A stretch of DNA of 64,000 nt from Pseudomonas syringae (GCF_021605415.1 NZ_WKEQ01000002.1:1-64000); one strand, 5' to 3'. Counted from the stretch's first letter, positions 16,211 to 24,855 are shown. A program made the numbers and translations. The notes: generated by a model from the sequence alone, not told the origin.

Positions 16211-17485
16211 TCAGGTGAGCAACCCGCGTGTTACGCAGGGATAAACCCACTGGTCTAAAAATGCGACCTTGTCTGGAATGAAGACTGCAGACGTCCAGAC
16301 GTTCCATCGTTCAGTAAACATTGACCATCCATTATTTGATCCAAACGTCGTATCCAGTACGCCCTCATCAGTAAACAGTGCGACTACGTGACTGGCGATG
16401 CCGAGGCGCTCGATGAGTCCATACACGATTATTTTCCCATCGGGCCGAATGAAGGCGCTGCGCCATTGGGTGGGGCTTGCATTGAGCTGCGTCAGCAACG
16501 GCTTGCCGCGATTGAACTGGATATTTTCGCTACCATCCGGCTCTCGACTGATCAGTACGCCATTTGAATTAGTACTACCCACTACCAAAAGACGCCGGTT
16601 AGTCTGCTGAACCATTTGATAAAGGGAGGCGGCACTGCCCAAGTCAATGATCGTATAACCGTCCTTGCCAAACGAAGTATCCAAGGCGCCCGTTGGGAGC
16701 AATTGGCTCAGGAAAACATAGGAAGTTATCTCGTCCTCGACAGTTCCCGCAATTGCATACATGCCTTGTTGGGTATGCAAAACGTCGATTACCCGGGTGG
16801 ACTTAAAGTCGGGATGGTTGATCAGCACTTTGCCTGTTTGATTGAATGAGGTGTCGAGATCTCCTGGGGCCAAGAGTCTGACAACGCAACTCTGAGTATT
16901 GAAGTCGGCAACAGTCGACTGGTCATGCAGCAGGATTTTCCCGTCCGGTAACACCGTGCCTGATTTGCCTGATTGATCATTCGCTAAAGAATGAACGTGT
17001 TCAAATACTGTCTCGGCCCGGGCACCAGAAATCAGTGTGGACACGATTGCTGTGCCTCGGCTGCCGAACGATGTATCCAGCTCTCCGTTCGGATGCAAGC
17101 GTGCCAGAGCCTTGAATTTGTCTTCAACGCCAAAAGAATCCCCGGTCAAAAATAGTTTGCCGTCGTCGAGAACAGACACTTGAGCCATGATGGTATCCAA
17201 TGGCATCGTGTCTTTGGTGAATCGGATAGTCATATAGCCATTCGTACCGAAAGTCGTATCAATATGGCCGTTCGGAGTGAAGCGTGCGCAGAAAACGTCG
17301 TAATGACGGTCTATGCGCAATACTTCACCGGCAACGCAATAGCGGCCGGCGGAATCGACGGCGAGGCTGGCCGGTCGGAACATAATGTCGTCGGGATTAG
17401 GTTTTTCCAGGACTGCCCGGCCGTTGACGCCAAACAACGGATCGAGGTGTCCCGGCGGCTTTGTGGCTGATTGTTGTACGCTCAT
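16211..17485 (-). CDS. Delta-60 repeat protein, probable beta-propeller, lux-box controlled
   Basis: A 424-aa protein built from about seven delta-60-type units, each with the signature LDxxFGxxG (LDPLFGVNG, IDTTFGTNG, LDTSFGSRG, LDTSFNQTG, LDTSFGKDG, LDTTFGSNN), preceded by ARLHPNGE/FTPNGH-type strands. Such repeats are thought to form propeller blades; function is mostly unknown. No signal peptide. The open frame extends to 17578, but the ATG at 17485 (MSVQQSATKPPGHL) has an excellent AAGGAG site. AT-richer than the flanking core genes. It ends 20 nt from the convergent enoyl-CoA hydratase gene. The lux-box-like operator upstream puts it in the Tc regulon; a structural role in toxin assembly or host binding is inference. 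Confidence 0.88.
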   Translation of the reverse strand: MSVQQSATKPPGHLDPLFGVNGRAVLEKPNPDDIMFRPASLAVDSAGRYCVAGEVLRIDRHYDVFCARFTPNGHIDTTFGTNGYMTIRFTKDTMPLDTIMAQVSVLDDGKLFLTGDSFGVEDKFKALARLHPNGELDTSFGSRGTAIVSTLISGARAETVFEHVHSLANDQSGKSGTVLPDGKILLHDQSTVADFNTQSCVVRLLAPGDLDTSFNQTGKVLINHPDFKSTRVIDVLHTQQGMYAIAGTVEDEITSYVFLSQLLPTGALDTSFGKDGYTIIDLGSAASLYQMVQQTNRRLLVVGSTNSNGVLISREPDGSENIQFNRGKPLLTQLNASPTQWRSAFIRPDGKIIVYGLIERLGIASHVVALFTDEGVLDTTFGSNNGWSMFTERWNVWTSAVFIPDKVAFLDQWVYPCVTRGLLT

Positions 17486-17604
17486 TTGATTTCTCCTTGT
17501 AAATGAAGTCTTTCGTCGAACGCAATAAACGTGCTCTGCACCCGTAAGGCGAGATAGCCAATGTCGACGACGTCCCATTTAATAAGTAATCAAAGCAGAG
17601 CATA

Positions 17605-17624
17605 TACTGTCATAAGTGACAGTT
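17605..17624 (-). promoter_or_regulatory. lux-box-like operator upstream of the delta-60 gene
   Basis: The sequence is TACTGTCATAAGTGACAGTT, with core CTGTCA-N4-TGACAG, and is palindromic over 18 bases except at the centre. Its centre is about 130 nt before the ATG at 17485, which implies a longer leader than for the other copies. Confidence 0.7.
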
Positions 17625-17790
17625 CTTTAGAGTGAGTGGCAATAAAGAAGTTGGCCGCTATAAGCAATGACCTGACGACCTGCTGGAATTTGGCTCGCGC
17701 TTCGATTGGATAGGAGTACCAAAAGCCGGGTGGCTTATGGTGAACCTTGGCCATCGTGTGTCACAACCGAACTTCCGCTCCAATACGCTT

Positions 17791-18160
17791 TTATTGGTAA
17801 GCCGTGCAACGCAATTGTTGGAGAAATAGTAAAGCCCTGCCGTTATAAGCAGCAGAAGAATGGATGATTGGCGAGTAGCCCAGTGGTCCATCAGCGTTGT
17901 AACGTACAGCGGCACTCATCGTCAGAAAGATGAGAAAGACTTCTCCAAACAGCAGAATTTTTCCATCCTCCTGAACGGCAAGTGAATGGCCACGTGAATT
18001 GGGGTGCTCGGGAAATTGGCCTGTCACTATTCCGGTTTCAGCAAAATCACTATCTAAACTGCCATCTGAGCGCAGGCGGCCCAGAAGATAATGAACGCCT
18101 GCGTCACTGTTCACGGTGCCTGCAACGTGAAGCTTCCGGTCATCGCCGTCGCCCACGATC
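17791..18160 (-). pseudogene. Remnant of a second delta-60 repeat gene
   Basis: The minus-strand reading has one good delta-60 unit (KLHVAGTVNSDAGVHYLLG, LRSDGSLDSDFAETG, AVQEDGKILLFGE) and then a degraded part (VRYNADGPLGYS) before a stop near 17791. It aligns with the internal repeats of the intact neighbour (KLFLTGDSF, LHPNGELDTSFGSRG, VLPDGKILLHDQ) but is strongly diverged. There is no plausible start: the frame runs upstream into the pyk terminator. It is a truncated leftover of a duplication or of an older gene. Sequence from 17625 to 17790 shows no further intact frame. Confidence 0.7.
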
Positions 18161-18164
18161 CAGA

Positions 18165-18200
18165 CAAAAAAAGCCCCGCCATTCACATGGCGGGGCTTTT
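18165..18200 (-). terminator. Terminator of pyruvate kinase
   Basis: A ten-base-pair stem (AGCCCCGCCA / TGGCGGGGCT) with a six-base loop and T-runs on both sides lies just after the pyk stop. It could work in both directions. Confidence 0.92.
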
Positions 18201-18220
18201 GTTTGCAGCAGAACGGCGGT

Positions 18221-19672
18221 TTAAACCTGCGGATCACCTACGTGCAAAATTTTCATGCCGTTGGTGCCACCAGTGGTGTGGTAGCTGTCGCCCTTGGTCA
18301 GGATGACCCAGTCGCCTTTTTCCACGACACCGCGTTTGGTCAGTTCGTCGATCGCTTTCTGGCTGACTTCGTGCGGTTCCAGCGAAGCCGGGTCGAACGG
18401 GATGGTGTACACGCCACGGAACATTGCCGCGCGGGCCTGGGCTTCGCGGTGCGGAGTGAACGCGTAGATCGGCACCGAGGAACGGATGCGCGACATGATC
18501 AGCGGGGTGTAGCCGCTTTCTGTCAGGGCGATGATCGCTTTGACGCCCGGAAAGTGGTTGGCGGTGTACATGGTCGCCAGCGCAATGCTCTCGTCGCAGC
18601 GGGTGAATTCCTTGCCGATGCGGTGGCTGGAAGTCTTGCCGGTCGGGTGTTTTTCAGCGCCGACGCAGATACGCGCCATCGCTTGCACGGCTTCCAGCGG
18701 ATACAGACCGGCAGCGGATTCGGCGGACAGCATCACGGCGTCGGTGTAGTCGAGCACGGCGTTGGCCACGTCGGACACTTCGGCACGGGTCGGCATCGGG
18801 TTCTGGATCATCGACTCCATCATCTGGGTCGCGACGATCACTGCTTTGTTGTGGCGGCGTGCGTGCAGAATGATTTTCTTCTGGATGCCCACCAGCTCGG
18901 CGTCGCCGATTTCCACGCCGAGGTCGCCACGGGCAACCATCACGGCATCGGAAGCCTTGATCAGACCGTCGAGGGTTTCGTCGTCGGCCACGGCTTCGGC
19001 GCGTTCGATCTTCGCCACCAGCCAGGCAGTGCCGCCGGCCTCGTCGCGCAGTTGACGGGCGTATTCCATGTCGGCGGCGTCGCGCGGGAAGGACACGGCG
19101 AGGTAGTCGACTTCCATTTCGGCGGCGAGCTTGATGTCGGCCTTGTCTTTTTCAGTCAGGGCCGGCGCGGTCAGGCCACCACCACGACGGTTGATGCCTT
19201 TGTGGTCGGACAGCGGGCCGCCGATGGTCACGGTGCAATGCAGTTCGGTGGCGCTGGCGGTGTCGACGCGCATGACTACACGGCCGTCGTCGAGCAGCAG
19301 CTCGTCGCCCACGCCGCAGTCCTTGACCAGGTCCGGGTAGTCGATGCCGACCACTTGCTGGTTGCCTTCGGTCAACGGATGGCTGGTGGAGAAGGTGAAT
19401 TTGTCACCGATCTTCAACTCGATCTTTTTGTTGGCGAATTTGGCGATACGGATTTTCGGGCCTTGCAGGTCGCCGAGCAGGGCGACGAAGCGGCCGTGCT
19501 TGGCCGCGAGGTCCCGCACCAGTTTCGCGCGAGCCTTGTGCTCGTCGGGGGTGCCGTGGGAGAAGTTCAGACGGGCAACGTCCAGGCCAGCCAGAATCAG
19601 CTGTTCGAGAACTTCCGGCGAGTTACTGGCCGGGCCAAGGGTAGCGACGATTTTGGTACGACGGACGGACAT
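18221..19672 (-). CDS. pykA: Pyruvate kinase
   Basis: A 483-aa pyruvate kinase converting phosphoenolpyruvate and ADP to pyruvate and ATP at the end of glycolysis/Entner-Doudoroff metabolism. It has the N-terminal RRTKIVATLGPAS and RLNFSHG, the B-domain, the active-site segment WLVAKIERAEAV with the catalytic lysine, VMVARGDLGVEIG (metal-binding Glu/Asp) and MMESMIQNPMPTRAEVSD, and ends in an allosteric C-domain. Start ATG at 19672. Single-gene unit with a strong terminator. The position next to the enoyl-CoA hydratase group matches P. aeruginosa pykA. Confidence 0.98.
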   Translation of the reverse strand: MSVRRTKIVATLGPASNSPEVLEQLILAGLDVARLNFSHGTPDEHKARAKLVRDLAAKHGRFVALLGDLQGPKIRIAKFANKKIELKIGDKFTFSTSHPLTEGNQQVVGIDYPDLVKDCGVGDELLLDDGRVVMRVDTASATELHCTVTIGGPLSDHKGINRRGGGLTAPALTEKDKADIKLAAEMEVDYLAVSFPRDAADMEYARQLRDEAGGTAWLVAKIERAEAVADDETLDGLIKASDAVMVARGDLGVEIGDAELVGIQKKIILHARRHNKAVIVATQMMESMIQNPMPTRAEVSDVANAVLDYTDAVMLSAESAAGLYPLEAVQAMARICVGAEKHPTGKTSSHRIGKEFTRCDESIALATMYTANHFPGVKAIIALTESGYTPLIMSRIRSSVPIYAFTPHREAQARAAMFRGVYTIPFDPASLEPHEVSQKAIDELTKRGVVEKGDWVILTKGDSYHTTGGTNGMKILHVGDPQV

Positions 19673-19853
19673 GCAAAGACTCCTGAGTTCAAGCGCTAGC
19701 GAAGGCTACTATGCTCTTGAGGTGTAGTCATTGTTCGATTGCACTACTTTTTGGGCGAGTTTCTTTCTTTATCGAACGAGGCAACTTTAGTTGACGCGTG
19801 CCTGAAGATTTCCCGTGCAGGGTCGATACAGAGCACAAGACAGGAGAACCCCC

Positions 19854-20240
19854 ATGCGATTGTTGCCCATTGCCGCCCTTGCCCTCAGCGTCCTCGCCGT
19901 CACGGGCTGCACCCGTTGGTCGATGAACCATCATTTGAATAATGCCTACAGCGCCTACGACCGGGGCAATTGCGACCAGGTAATGCTCGAACTGTCGAAG
20001 GTCGAGCGCTCCAGCCGTGCCCGCCCGTACGTGTGGCCGGAAGTGTCGATGATGCGCGGGCAGTGCCTGGAACGGCAAAAGCTGTACATCGATGCAGTGC
20101 AGACGTATCAGTTCATCATCGCCTCGTATCCCGACAGCGAATACGCTTACCGCGCCCGCGCCCGTCTGGAAACATTGCAGAGCCTGGGCCATTACCCGAC
20201 CCGCAGCGCGGCCGCCGTTGTACGTCCGACGCGTTTCTGA
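19854..20240 (+). CDS. Small TPR-like lipoprotein
   Basis: A 128-aa protein with a lipoprotein signal (MRLLPIAALALSVLAVTGC; the cysteine at about 19 would be lipidated). The mature part has helical tetratricopeptide-like pairs (NNAYSAYDRGNCDQVMLEL; LYIDAVQTYQFIIASYPDSEYAYRARARLE), similar to BamD/YbgF-type units. It is probably an outer-membrane-anchored adaptor; partner unknown. Start ATG at 19854, with GGAG upstream; a longer in-frame start at 19815 would put 13 residues before the signal and is unlikely. Monocistronic, divergent from pyk. Confidence 0.9.
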   Translation: MRLLPIAALALSVLAVTGCTRWSMNHHLNNAYSAYDRGNCDQVMLELSKVERSSRARPYVWPEVSMMRGQCLERQKLYIDAVQTYQFIIASYPDSEYAYRARARLETLQSLGHYPTRSAAAVVRPTRF

Positions 20241-20352
20241 TGCCGGTTGTCATACAAAACCTGACCGACTGTATAGGCTGAGCTATAGTCCAGAAACCCG
20301 GTTTAGAGCCAGAGTTCTGGACGGGCAACACCCGCGACTGGTCAGCAGTCAG

Positions 20353-20448
20353 GTGACGGCAGTGTTGCGACCGTCACACCGGAAGCGGGGAGAGCAGGCC
20401 TGCCAGACAGGGCTGTTCCGAAGCTAAGGTGCGGCTCCCTGCGGAGCC
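20353..20448 (+). other. Structured leader upstream of the PilZ gene
   Basis: Two perfect hairpins precede the PilZ ORF: GTGACGG/CCGTCAC (20353-20377) and GGCTCC-CTGC-GGAGCC (20433-20448). The second contains the only GGAG sequence that could serve as ribosome site, so it might control translation. Neither is followed by a T-run. Confidence 0.4.
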
Positions 20449-20466
20449 TTGCATGGCGAACTGCGC

Positions 20467-20826
20467 ATGTTTACTGACCGCCGTATTCAACGGCAACAGC
20501 TGCCGTATTTCCTCAGGGTGTTCAACAGTGTTACCGACAGGCCCATCGGTTTTCTGGGCAATGTCTCCGGCGACGGACTGATGCTCATCAGTCATTTGCC
20601 GATGATGATCGGGGCGGATTTCGACTTGCGGCTGAAAATCCCCACGGATGACGGGTGCCAGCAGATCATCGACCTGTCGGCGTGTTGCCTCTGGTGCCAC
20701 GAAGATGCAACGCCGCTGCATTACGACGCCGGATTCAGCCTGCAACGGGCGCCGCCGGAATATGGGCAATTGGTCGAAGCGCTGCGCCAGTACTTCAGCT
20801 TTCTGCCGTTGCCAGCGTCGGCCTGA
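20467..20826 (+). CDS. PilZ-domain cyclic-di-GMP receptor
   Basis: A 119-aa single-domain PilZ protein. It carries the RxxxR motif (DRRIQRQQLPYF) near the N-terminus and the (D/N)xSxxG motif (GNVSGDGLML) about 30 residues later, the two parts that grip c-di-GMP. The rest is the expected beta-barrel with a hydrophobic C-terminal helix. Start is uncertain: the ATG at 20467 has a weak ribosome site, while an in-frame TTG at 20449 lies 3-6 nt after a GGAG that is buried in a hairpin. The output partner is unknown. Core gene near pykA; the membrane GGDEF enzyme 6 kb upstream could be a source of ligand. Confidence 0.88.
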   Translation: MFTDRRIQRQQLPYFLRVFNSVTDRPIGFLGNVSGDGLMLISHLPMMIGADFDLRLKIPTDDGCQQIIDLSACCLWCHEDATPLHYDAGFSLQRAPPEYGQLVEALRQYFSFLPLPASA

Positions 20827-20831
20827 CCCTT

Positions 20832-20891
20832 TCAAAAGCAAAAGATCGCAGCCTGCGGCAGATCCTGCAGTGGGATTGCGCGAGGCTGCGT
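20832..20891. repeat. REP-like inverted repeat
   Basis: AAAAGATCGCAGCCTGCGGCAG and a diverged inverted partner (GAGGCTGCGTTTTT), the form of a pseudomonad intergenic repeat. It lies between convergent genes. Confidence 0.6.
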
Positions 20892-20900
20892 TTTTACCGC

Positions 20901-21272
20901 TTAGGCGACCGCAATTGCCCGTTCGCTATCGAGCGTACGTTCGACCAGCAACAACCCCAACTCACTCAACTGATACGCCGCCATCGCCAGATGCCGTGGT
21001 TTGTCGTCCAGGCTGTCGGCCAGGTCGAGCAGCAGAATGCTGACCGACGAAAAGGTTTCGTAGGTCTGAATGGCGATGGCTTCAGGGTTGGCGTCGGGTG
21101 CGATGGTGAACATTTGCATGGCGCGATCCACCGAGTTGACGGGTTTGCGGGTGTCGGGTTTGAGGTAGTGGTCGAGCGCCTTTTCGGCAGCCTCGCTGAG
21201 CTTCTTCGAATCGAGGGATTCGTAGGGGGAAACGTCGTCGGTTTCCGGAGGGTTCGGTGTAGGTTTGAACAT
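20901..21272 (-). CDS. DUF6124-family small protein
   Basis: A 123-aa protein opening MFKPTPNPPETDDVSPYES, the hallmark of a protein family abundant and multi-copy in fluorescent pseudomonads (DUF6124). It has two amphipathic helical stretches (KLSEAAEKALDHYL; YETFSSVSILLLDLADSLDD) and no signal peptide. Function unknown. The open frame runs to 21359, but the ATG at 21272 matches the family start and has an AAAGGG site. Confidence 0.85.
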   Translation of the reverse strand: MFKPTPNPPETDDVSPYESLDSKKLSEAAEKALDHYLKPDTRKPVNSVDRAMQMFTIAPDANPEAIAIQTYETFSSVSILLLDLADSLDDKPRHLAMAAYQLSELGLLLVERTLDSERAIAVA

Positions 21273-21708
21273 GGTGATTAGCCCTTTCATTAGTGCTTTC
21301 ACCTCTTCGCGACTAAACGAAGGGGTGGCAGCTGTACGCAGGTTAGTCGACCGGTCCAATCACCAAACCCGGCGCGCCGAAGCGCCCTGCGCACAGCCAC
21401 CATCAAGTGCAGGAATTGGAAGTACCTGACTGATAGAGCGCAATGCAAATTGGTGACATACCCGAGCGACTAAACCCGATCGCTGAGATCAGCGACAGGG
21501 CTCACGTTACGGGGCATGACCCAGGTGCACAAGCCGGCCGATTCTGGCGGATGTGTAGGCAAAGGCGCAAGGCGCGGTGGTTTGCGGCAAGTGTCTTACA
21601 GACAACCGTTGATCGGGACTGTCAACTCTGACAGGTAGGCGGCCAACCTCATCTGTTCTACAAAATCCCCTGAGCCCAAGTCGCGGCAATGGTCAGGAGA
21701 TAGGCAGC
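21273..21708. other. Intergenic region upstream of the Ig-like repeat gene
   Basis: About 436 bases. It contains an inverted repeat TCGCTGA-GA-TCAGCGA at 21480-21495 and the lux-box-like operator at 21617-21636. No convincing gene; a minus-strand open frame (21507-21689) is probably not coding. Confidence 0.65.
21617..21636 (+). promoter_or_regulatory. lux-box-like operator upstream of the 996-aa Ig-like gene
   Basis: The sequence is GACTGTCAACTCTGACAGGT, with core CTGTCA-N4-TGACAG. Its centre is about 82 nt before the ATG at 21709, close to the spacing at the TcB and 133-aa genes. Confidence 0.72.
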
Positions 21709-24699
21709 ATGAGCACGCAAAGCACTGACGACGAAACACCCCTGGCCCCCTTGGTGATCAATCTCCCGACTCAAAATGCTGTTGTCGGTCCACGCGTCAC
21801 GGCGTCCGGAAACTGTGATTCGGCAACAGAGCTGAGCGTGCAAATAAGAGGGGTGCATTATCCGCCTTACGCAAGCGGTCAATGGTCTGTGACGGAGGTG
21901 CTCAGCGTCGACAAACTCACACCGGTTACGCTCCTCGCGCGTCAGGGGGCGAGCAGTGTAACGAGACAGTTATATGTCCAGCCCTTTGAGCAAATCCCGG
22001 AAATACAAGCGCCCGCGAACGGCGCTGTATTTTCAACCGTTCCAATCCCTATCAGAGGTGTCGCGCTGACGGGATCGGTAGTGACCATCAAAGATACCAG
22101 GCAAGGCATTTTGGGCACAGTAACGGCAGGCGAGTTCGGGGAGTGGTCGACCCATATTTCGCCCTCGGTCGGCGAACTGATCGTTACCGCCAGTCAGGCC
22201 ATCCCTACCGGTACACCAAATCCCAGCGCCCCCTGCACCTTCGCATATACCGCATTGATACCGACTATTACATCCCCGGACGACAACTCGTTTCAGAACG
22301 ACACGTTTACCTTGGGAGGCATACACGGTCTCGTTGAGGGTGTGGTTGAGGTGTTGATCGATCTCAGCGAAGAAATAGTAGGCAGTTCGCAGTTGTTGAC
22401 ACAATCAAGCTGGACGGCTCCGGTCAAAATCCAAAAGCCTGGAATTGTTTCGCTGGTGGCAAGAAACGTCAAAGACGGCGAAGCCTTTGGCAGAAGCGCC
22501 CCGAGGGCGTTCAAGATTCGCCCACCCTATGTGAAGAGTTTCAACGCTGAATGGACCCTGGAAAGCCTCACATTTCATGGAGAAGGCTACGAGGGTGCAA
22601 CGATCCTGATCGTTTTCAAGCAATGGCCAGGCGATACACCACCGGCACCACTGCCTCTCGTTGTCGTGAAAGAAGGCACTTATGAAATGACGGTGCCGAG
22701 ATGGCCTTATGGTGTCTATCTGTTGGAGATCGCACAAAAGTTGCCCGACGGCGCCGGCGGCTGGATTGAGTCAAATTATTCTGACGAACTGGTCAACCTT
22801 ATCGTTGCCGAACCTACTGCGACCTACGTCGTCAATGAACGCATCCCTACCTTCACCGGCACAGGCATCAGCAATGCGACAATCATCATCGCAGACGACA
22901 AGGGCGACCCGGTTGGCGTAAGCAACACCACGGTATTCAACGGTATCTGGTCGGTCACGGCCGATATCGCCTGGGCACCGGTCACTAATCGTGTCATCCA
23001 CGTGGTGCAGGAAGTCGACGGTCACCGCTCCCTGCCATGCGTACTCGAAGTCACCATCGACCCGCTTGAACTGCCGACGGATGTCGATTACCGCACCGAA
23101 GCCTACAAACCCGTCTTTTCAGGGCGAGGAGTCGTTGGGGCAACGGTTTTCATTCAGGACGAGAACGGCGTCGACGTCGCTCAACCGCTTCTGCTCACGA
23201 CAACAACCTGGACAATCCCCGCCAAAGACATCTGGGGCCCGACCAGCCCCGCGCGCAAGATTCATGTGCTGCAAAAAAAGGATGGCTTAAGCTCCGAGCG
23301 GGTCACGCTGGATGTCTCCATTGCACTGCTGGCGCCTGAAATTACCGAAATCATCGATGTCACCGGCAAAGATTTGCATGTGCGAGTCAAAGGCACAGGC
23401 TGGACTGGAGCGCAGGTCACGCTGACCTTCAGCGACAGCGCCGCCGCGCACTTGATTGATGTCCGAGAAGGGAATTGGGAGTTCGAGCGCACCACGCCGT
23501 TCGTTCCAGCCACGGTGTACACGGCCACCGCCATCCAAAAATTCGGCGGCCAGGTATCGCCTGTTGCATCAAAATCGTTCGAAGCCCGGTTGCCGGCCCC
23601 CACCATTACCTACCCTGGTGTAAACGATGATGAATGGCGCGACCTGACGGTTATCGGCGGCAAAGGATACAAGGGCGCGAGCATGCAAATATGGGACGCG
23701 CAATTCATGCTTCCACTGGGTAATCCCAAAATCCTTGACGCAGACGGTATCTGGTCGATCGACCTGGCCGGTCTGGAACTGCGCACCACCGAAATCAAGG
23801 CCATCCAGTCATTCAACAGCCGGGATTCCGAGGCCAGTAACATCGTCAAATTCGATGTGACTGTCCTGCCACCGCAAATCACGGTGCCGATTGAGAGCGG
23901 CCATCTGCCGCGAATCTCGACGCTGTCCGGCAAGGGCGTTGAAGGGGCGTTGGTCACGGTTTGGTTGCAGGGCGAGAGTGAACCTTTGCTGAACCAAGTG
24001 TTGGTCAACGATCAGGGCATTTGGTCGGCGATGGTGATTTTGCCAGTTGGTAGGAAGGTCATTCGATGCCAGCAACGTTTCGCCAACATCACGTCCAAAG
24101 ACAGCCCTTTGCGCACCTATGACGTCGTACCGGCCGCGCCAGTGATAGAAACGCCGGTGGCGGGCGAGCACGTTGGCCGTCGCGTGGTGGTGTCTGGTTT
24201 TGGCGTGCCGGGTGACAGCGTGACGGTGGCACTGGGCAGTGCCACGAACCCGTTACGGCAAAGCAGCCCGGTGCTGGAGGATCGCACCTGGTCGGTCACG
24301 CTTGAGATCGATCATCCCGGCGGCGATGACACATTGCAGGCGTTCGCTTCCTACAGTGGCTTCACATCGGACGCCGCCGAGCGAGCGTTACGGTTGGGTA
24401 CTTATCAGCCATCCATCGATCTGCCCGCGCCAGGACAATGGGTCAGCCATCCGGTGATATTCAGCGGCCAGGGCCGACCCGGCGTCGGGCAACTCGTGAG
24501 CTGGTTCAACCCGGAGCAGGTCTGGGTGCCGAATATTGCCGTCACCGCCGCAGGATGGCAGTGCGAAGCACAACAAGCGCTGCCGCCGGGGGGCCAATGG
24601 TGCCGGTTCAGGCAAACGTTGAGCGATGGCGCGGACGGCGCGACGCAGTCTGACTGGGTCGACAGCGAGCGCTTCGAAATCGAGCCGCCCGCCACATAG
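21709..24699 (+). CDS. 996-aa protein of tandem Ig-like repeats, Tc locus
   Basis: Eleven or so repeats of about 90 residues fill the whole protein. Each opens with a P-x-I-x-x-P type strand, then a G-x-G-x-x-G-A-x-V core (FTGTGISNATIIIADD, FSGRGVVGATVFIQDE, IGGKGYKGASMQIWDA, LSGKGVEGALVTVWLQ, VSGFGVPGDSVTVALG), and closes with a WSV/WTIP strand and an AxQ strand. This is a bacterial Ig-like fold as in adhesins. There is no Sec signal and no anchor, so any release must be by another route. The start ATG has an AGGAGAT site, and a lux-box-like operator lies upstream. It is followed after 156 nt by TcA under its own box. Inferred: a co-regulated binding or accessory partner of the Tc toxin. Confidence 0.9.
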   Translation: MSTQSTDDETPLAPLVINLPTQNAVVGPRVTASGNCDSATELSVQIRGVHYPPYASGQWSVTEVLSVDKLTPVTLLARQGASSVTRQLYVQPFEQIPEIQAPANGAVFSTVPIPIRGVALTGSVVTIKDTRQGILGTVTAGEFGEWSTHISPSVGELIVTASQAIPTGTPNPSAPCTFAYTALIPTITSPDDNSFQNDTFTLGGIHGLVEGVVEVLIDLSEEIVGSSQLLTQSSWTAPVKIQKPGIVSLVARNVKDGEAFGRSAPRAFKIRPPYVKSFNAEWTLESLTFHGEGYEGATILIVFKQWPGDTPPAPLPLVVVKEGTYEMTVPRWPYGVYLLEIAQKLPDGAGGWIESNYSDELVNLIVAEPTATYVVNERIPTFTGTGISNATIIIADDKGDPVGVSNTTVFNGIWSVTADIAWAPVTNRVIHVVQEVDGHRSLPCVLEVTIDPLELPTDVDYRTEAYKPVFSGRGVVGATVFIQDENGVDVAQPLLLTTTTWTIPAKDIWGPTSPARKIHVLQKKDGLSSERVTLDVSIALLAPEITEIIDVTGKDLHVRVKGTGWTGAQVTLTFSDSAAAHLIDVREGNWEFERTTPFVPATVYTATAIQKFGGQVSPVASKSFEARLPAPTITYPGVNDDEWRDLTVIGGKGYKGASMQIWDAQFMLPLGNPKILDADGIWSIDLAGLELRTTEIKAIQSFNSRDSEASNIVKFDVTVLPPQITVPIESGHLPRISTLSGKGVEGALVTVWLQGESEPLLNQVLVNDQGIWSAMVILPVGRKVIRCQQRFANITSKDSPLRTYDVVPAAPVIETPVAGEHVGRRVVVSGFGVPGDSVTVALGSATNPLRQSSPVLEDRTWSVTLEIDHPGGDDTLQAFASYSGFTSDAAERALRLGTYQPSIDLPAPGQWVSHPVIFSGQGRPGVGQLVSWFNPEQVWVPNIAVTAAGWQCEAQQALPPGGQWCRFRQTLSDGADGATQSDWVDSERFEIEPPAT

Positions 24700-24733
24700 C
24701 CTCGTAAGCGAATAACCGACGGGCGGTGGGCTG

Positions 24734-24753
24734 ACCTGTCAGATCTGACAGTA
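24734..24753 (+). promoter_or_regulatory. lux-box-like operator upstream of TcA
   Basis: The sequence is ACCTGTCAGATCTGACAGTA. Its first 18 bases are identical to the perfect box upstream of TcB. Its centre is about 112 nt before the TcA ATG at 24856. Confidence 0.75.
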
Positions 24754-24855
24754 GACGACCGACCCGCCCGGGCGCCCAATCAATTGAAGCTAAATGCGCG
24801 GCCTGCGACGTCATTCCGGCCGTTCAGGATTGTTATCGTCTCAAGGAAATAGATC

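Noticed and set aside
18203..19699. Long open frame antisense to pyruvate kinase
   Set aside because: Shadow of the pyk gene in GC-rich DNA; no start signal or recognisable protein.
21507..21689. Minus-strand frame whose end (APCAFAYTSARIG) resembles a segment of the Ig-like protein (APCTFAYTALIP)
   Set aside because: Only eight residues match; no start context or Ig pattern around them. It could be a tiny remnant of a duplicated Ig gene, but the evidence is too thin to annotate.
24734..24753. Palindromes CTGTCA-N4-TGACAG as transcription terminators
   Set aside because: No T-run follows, stems are weak in G/C, and every copy lies upstream of a gene start rather than after a stop; an operator fits better.
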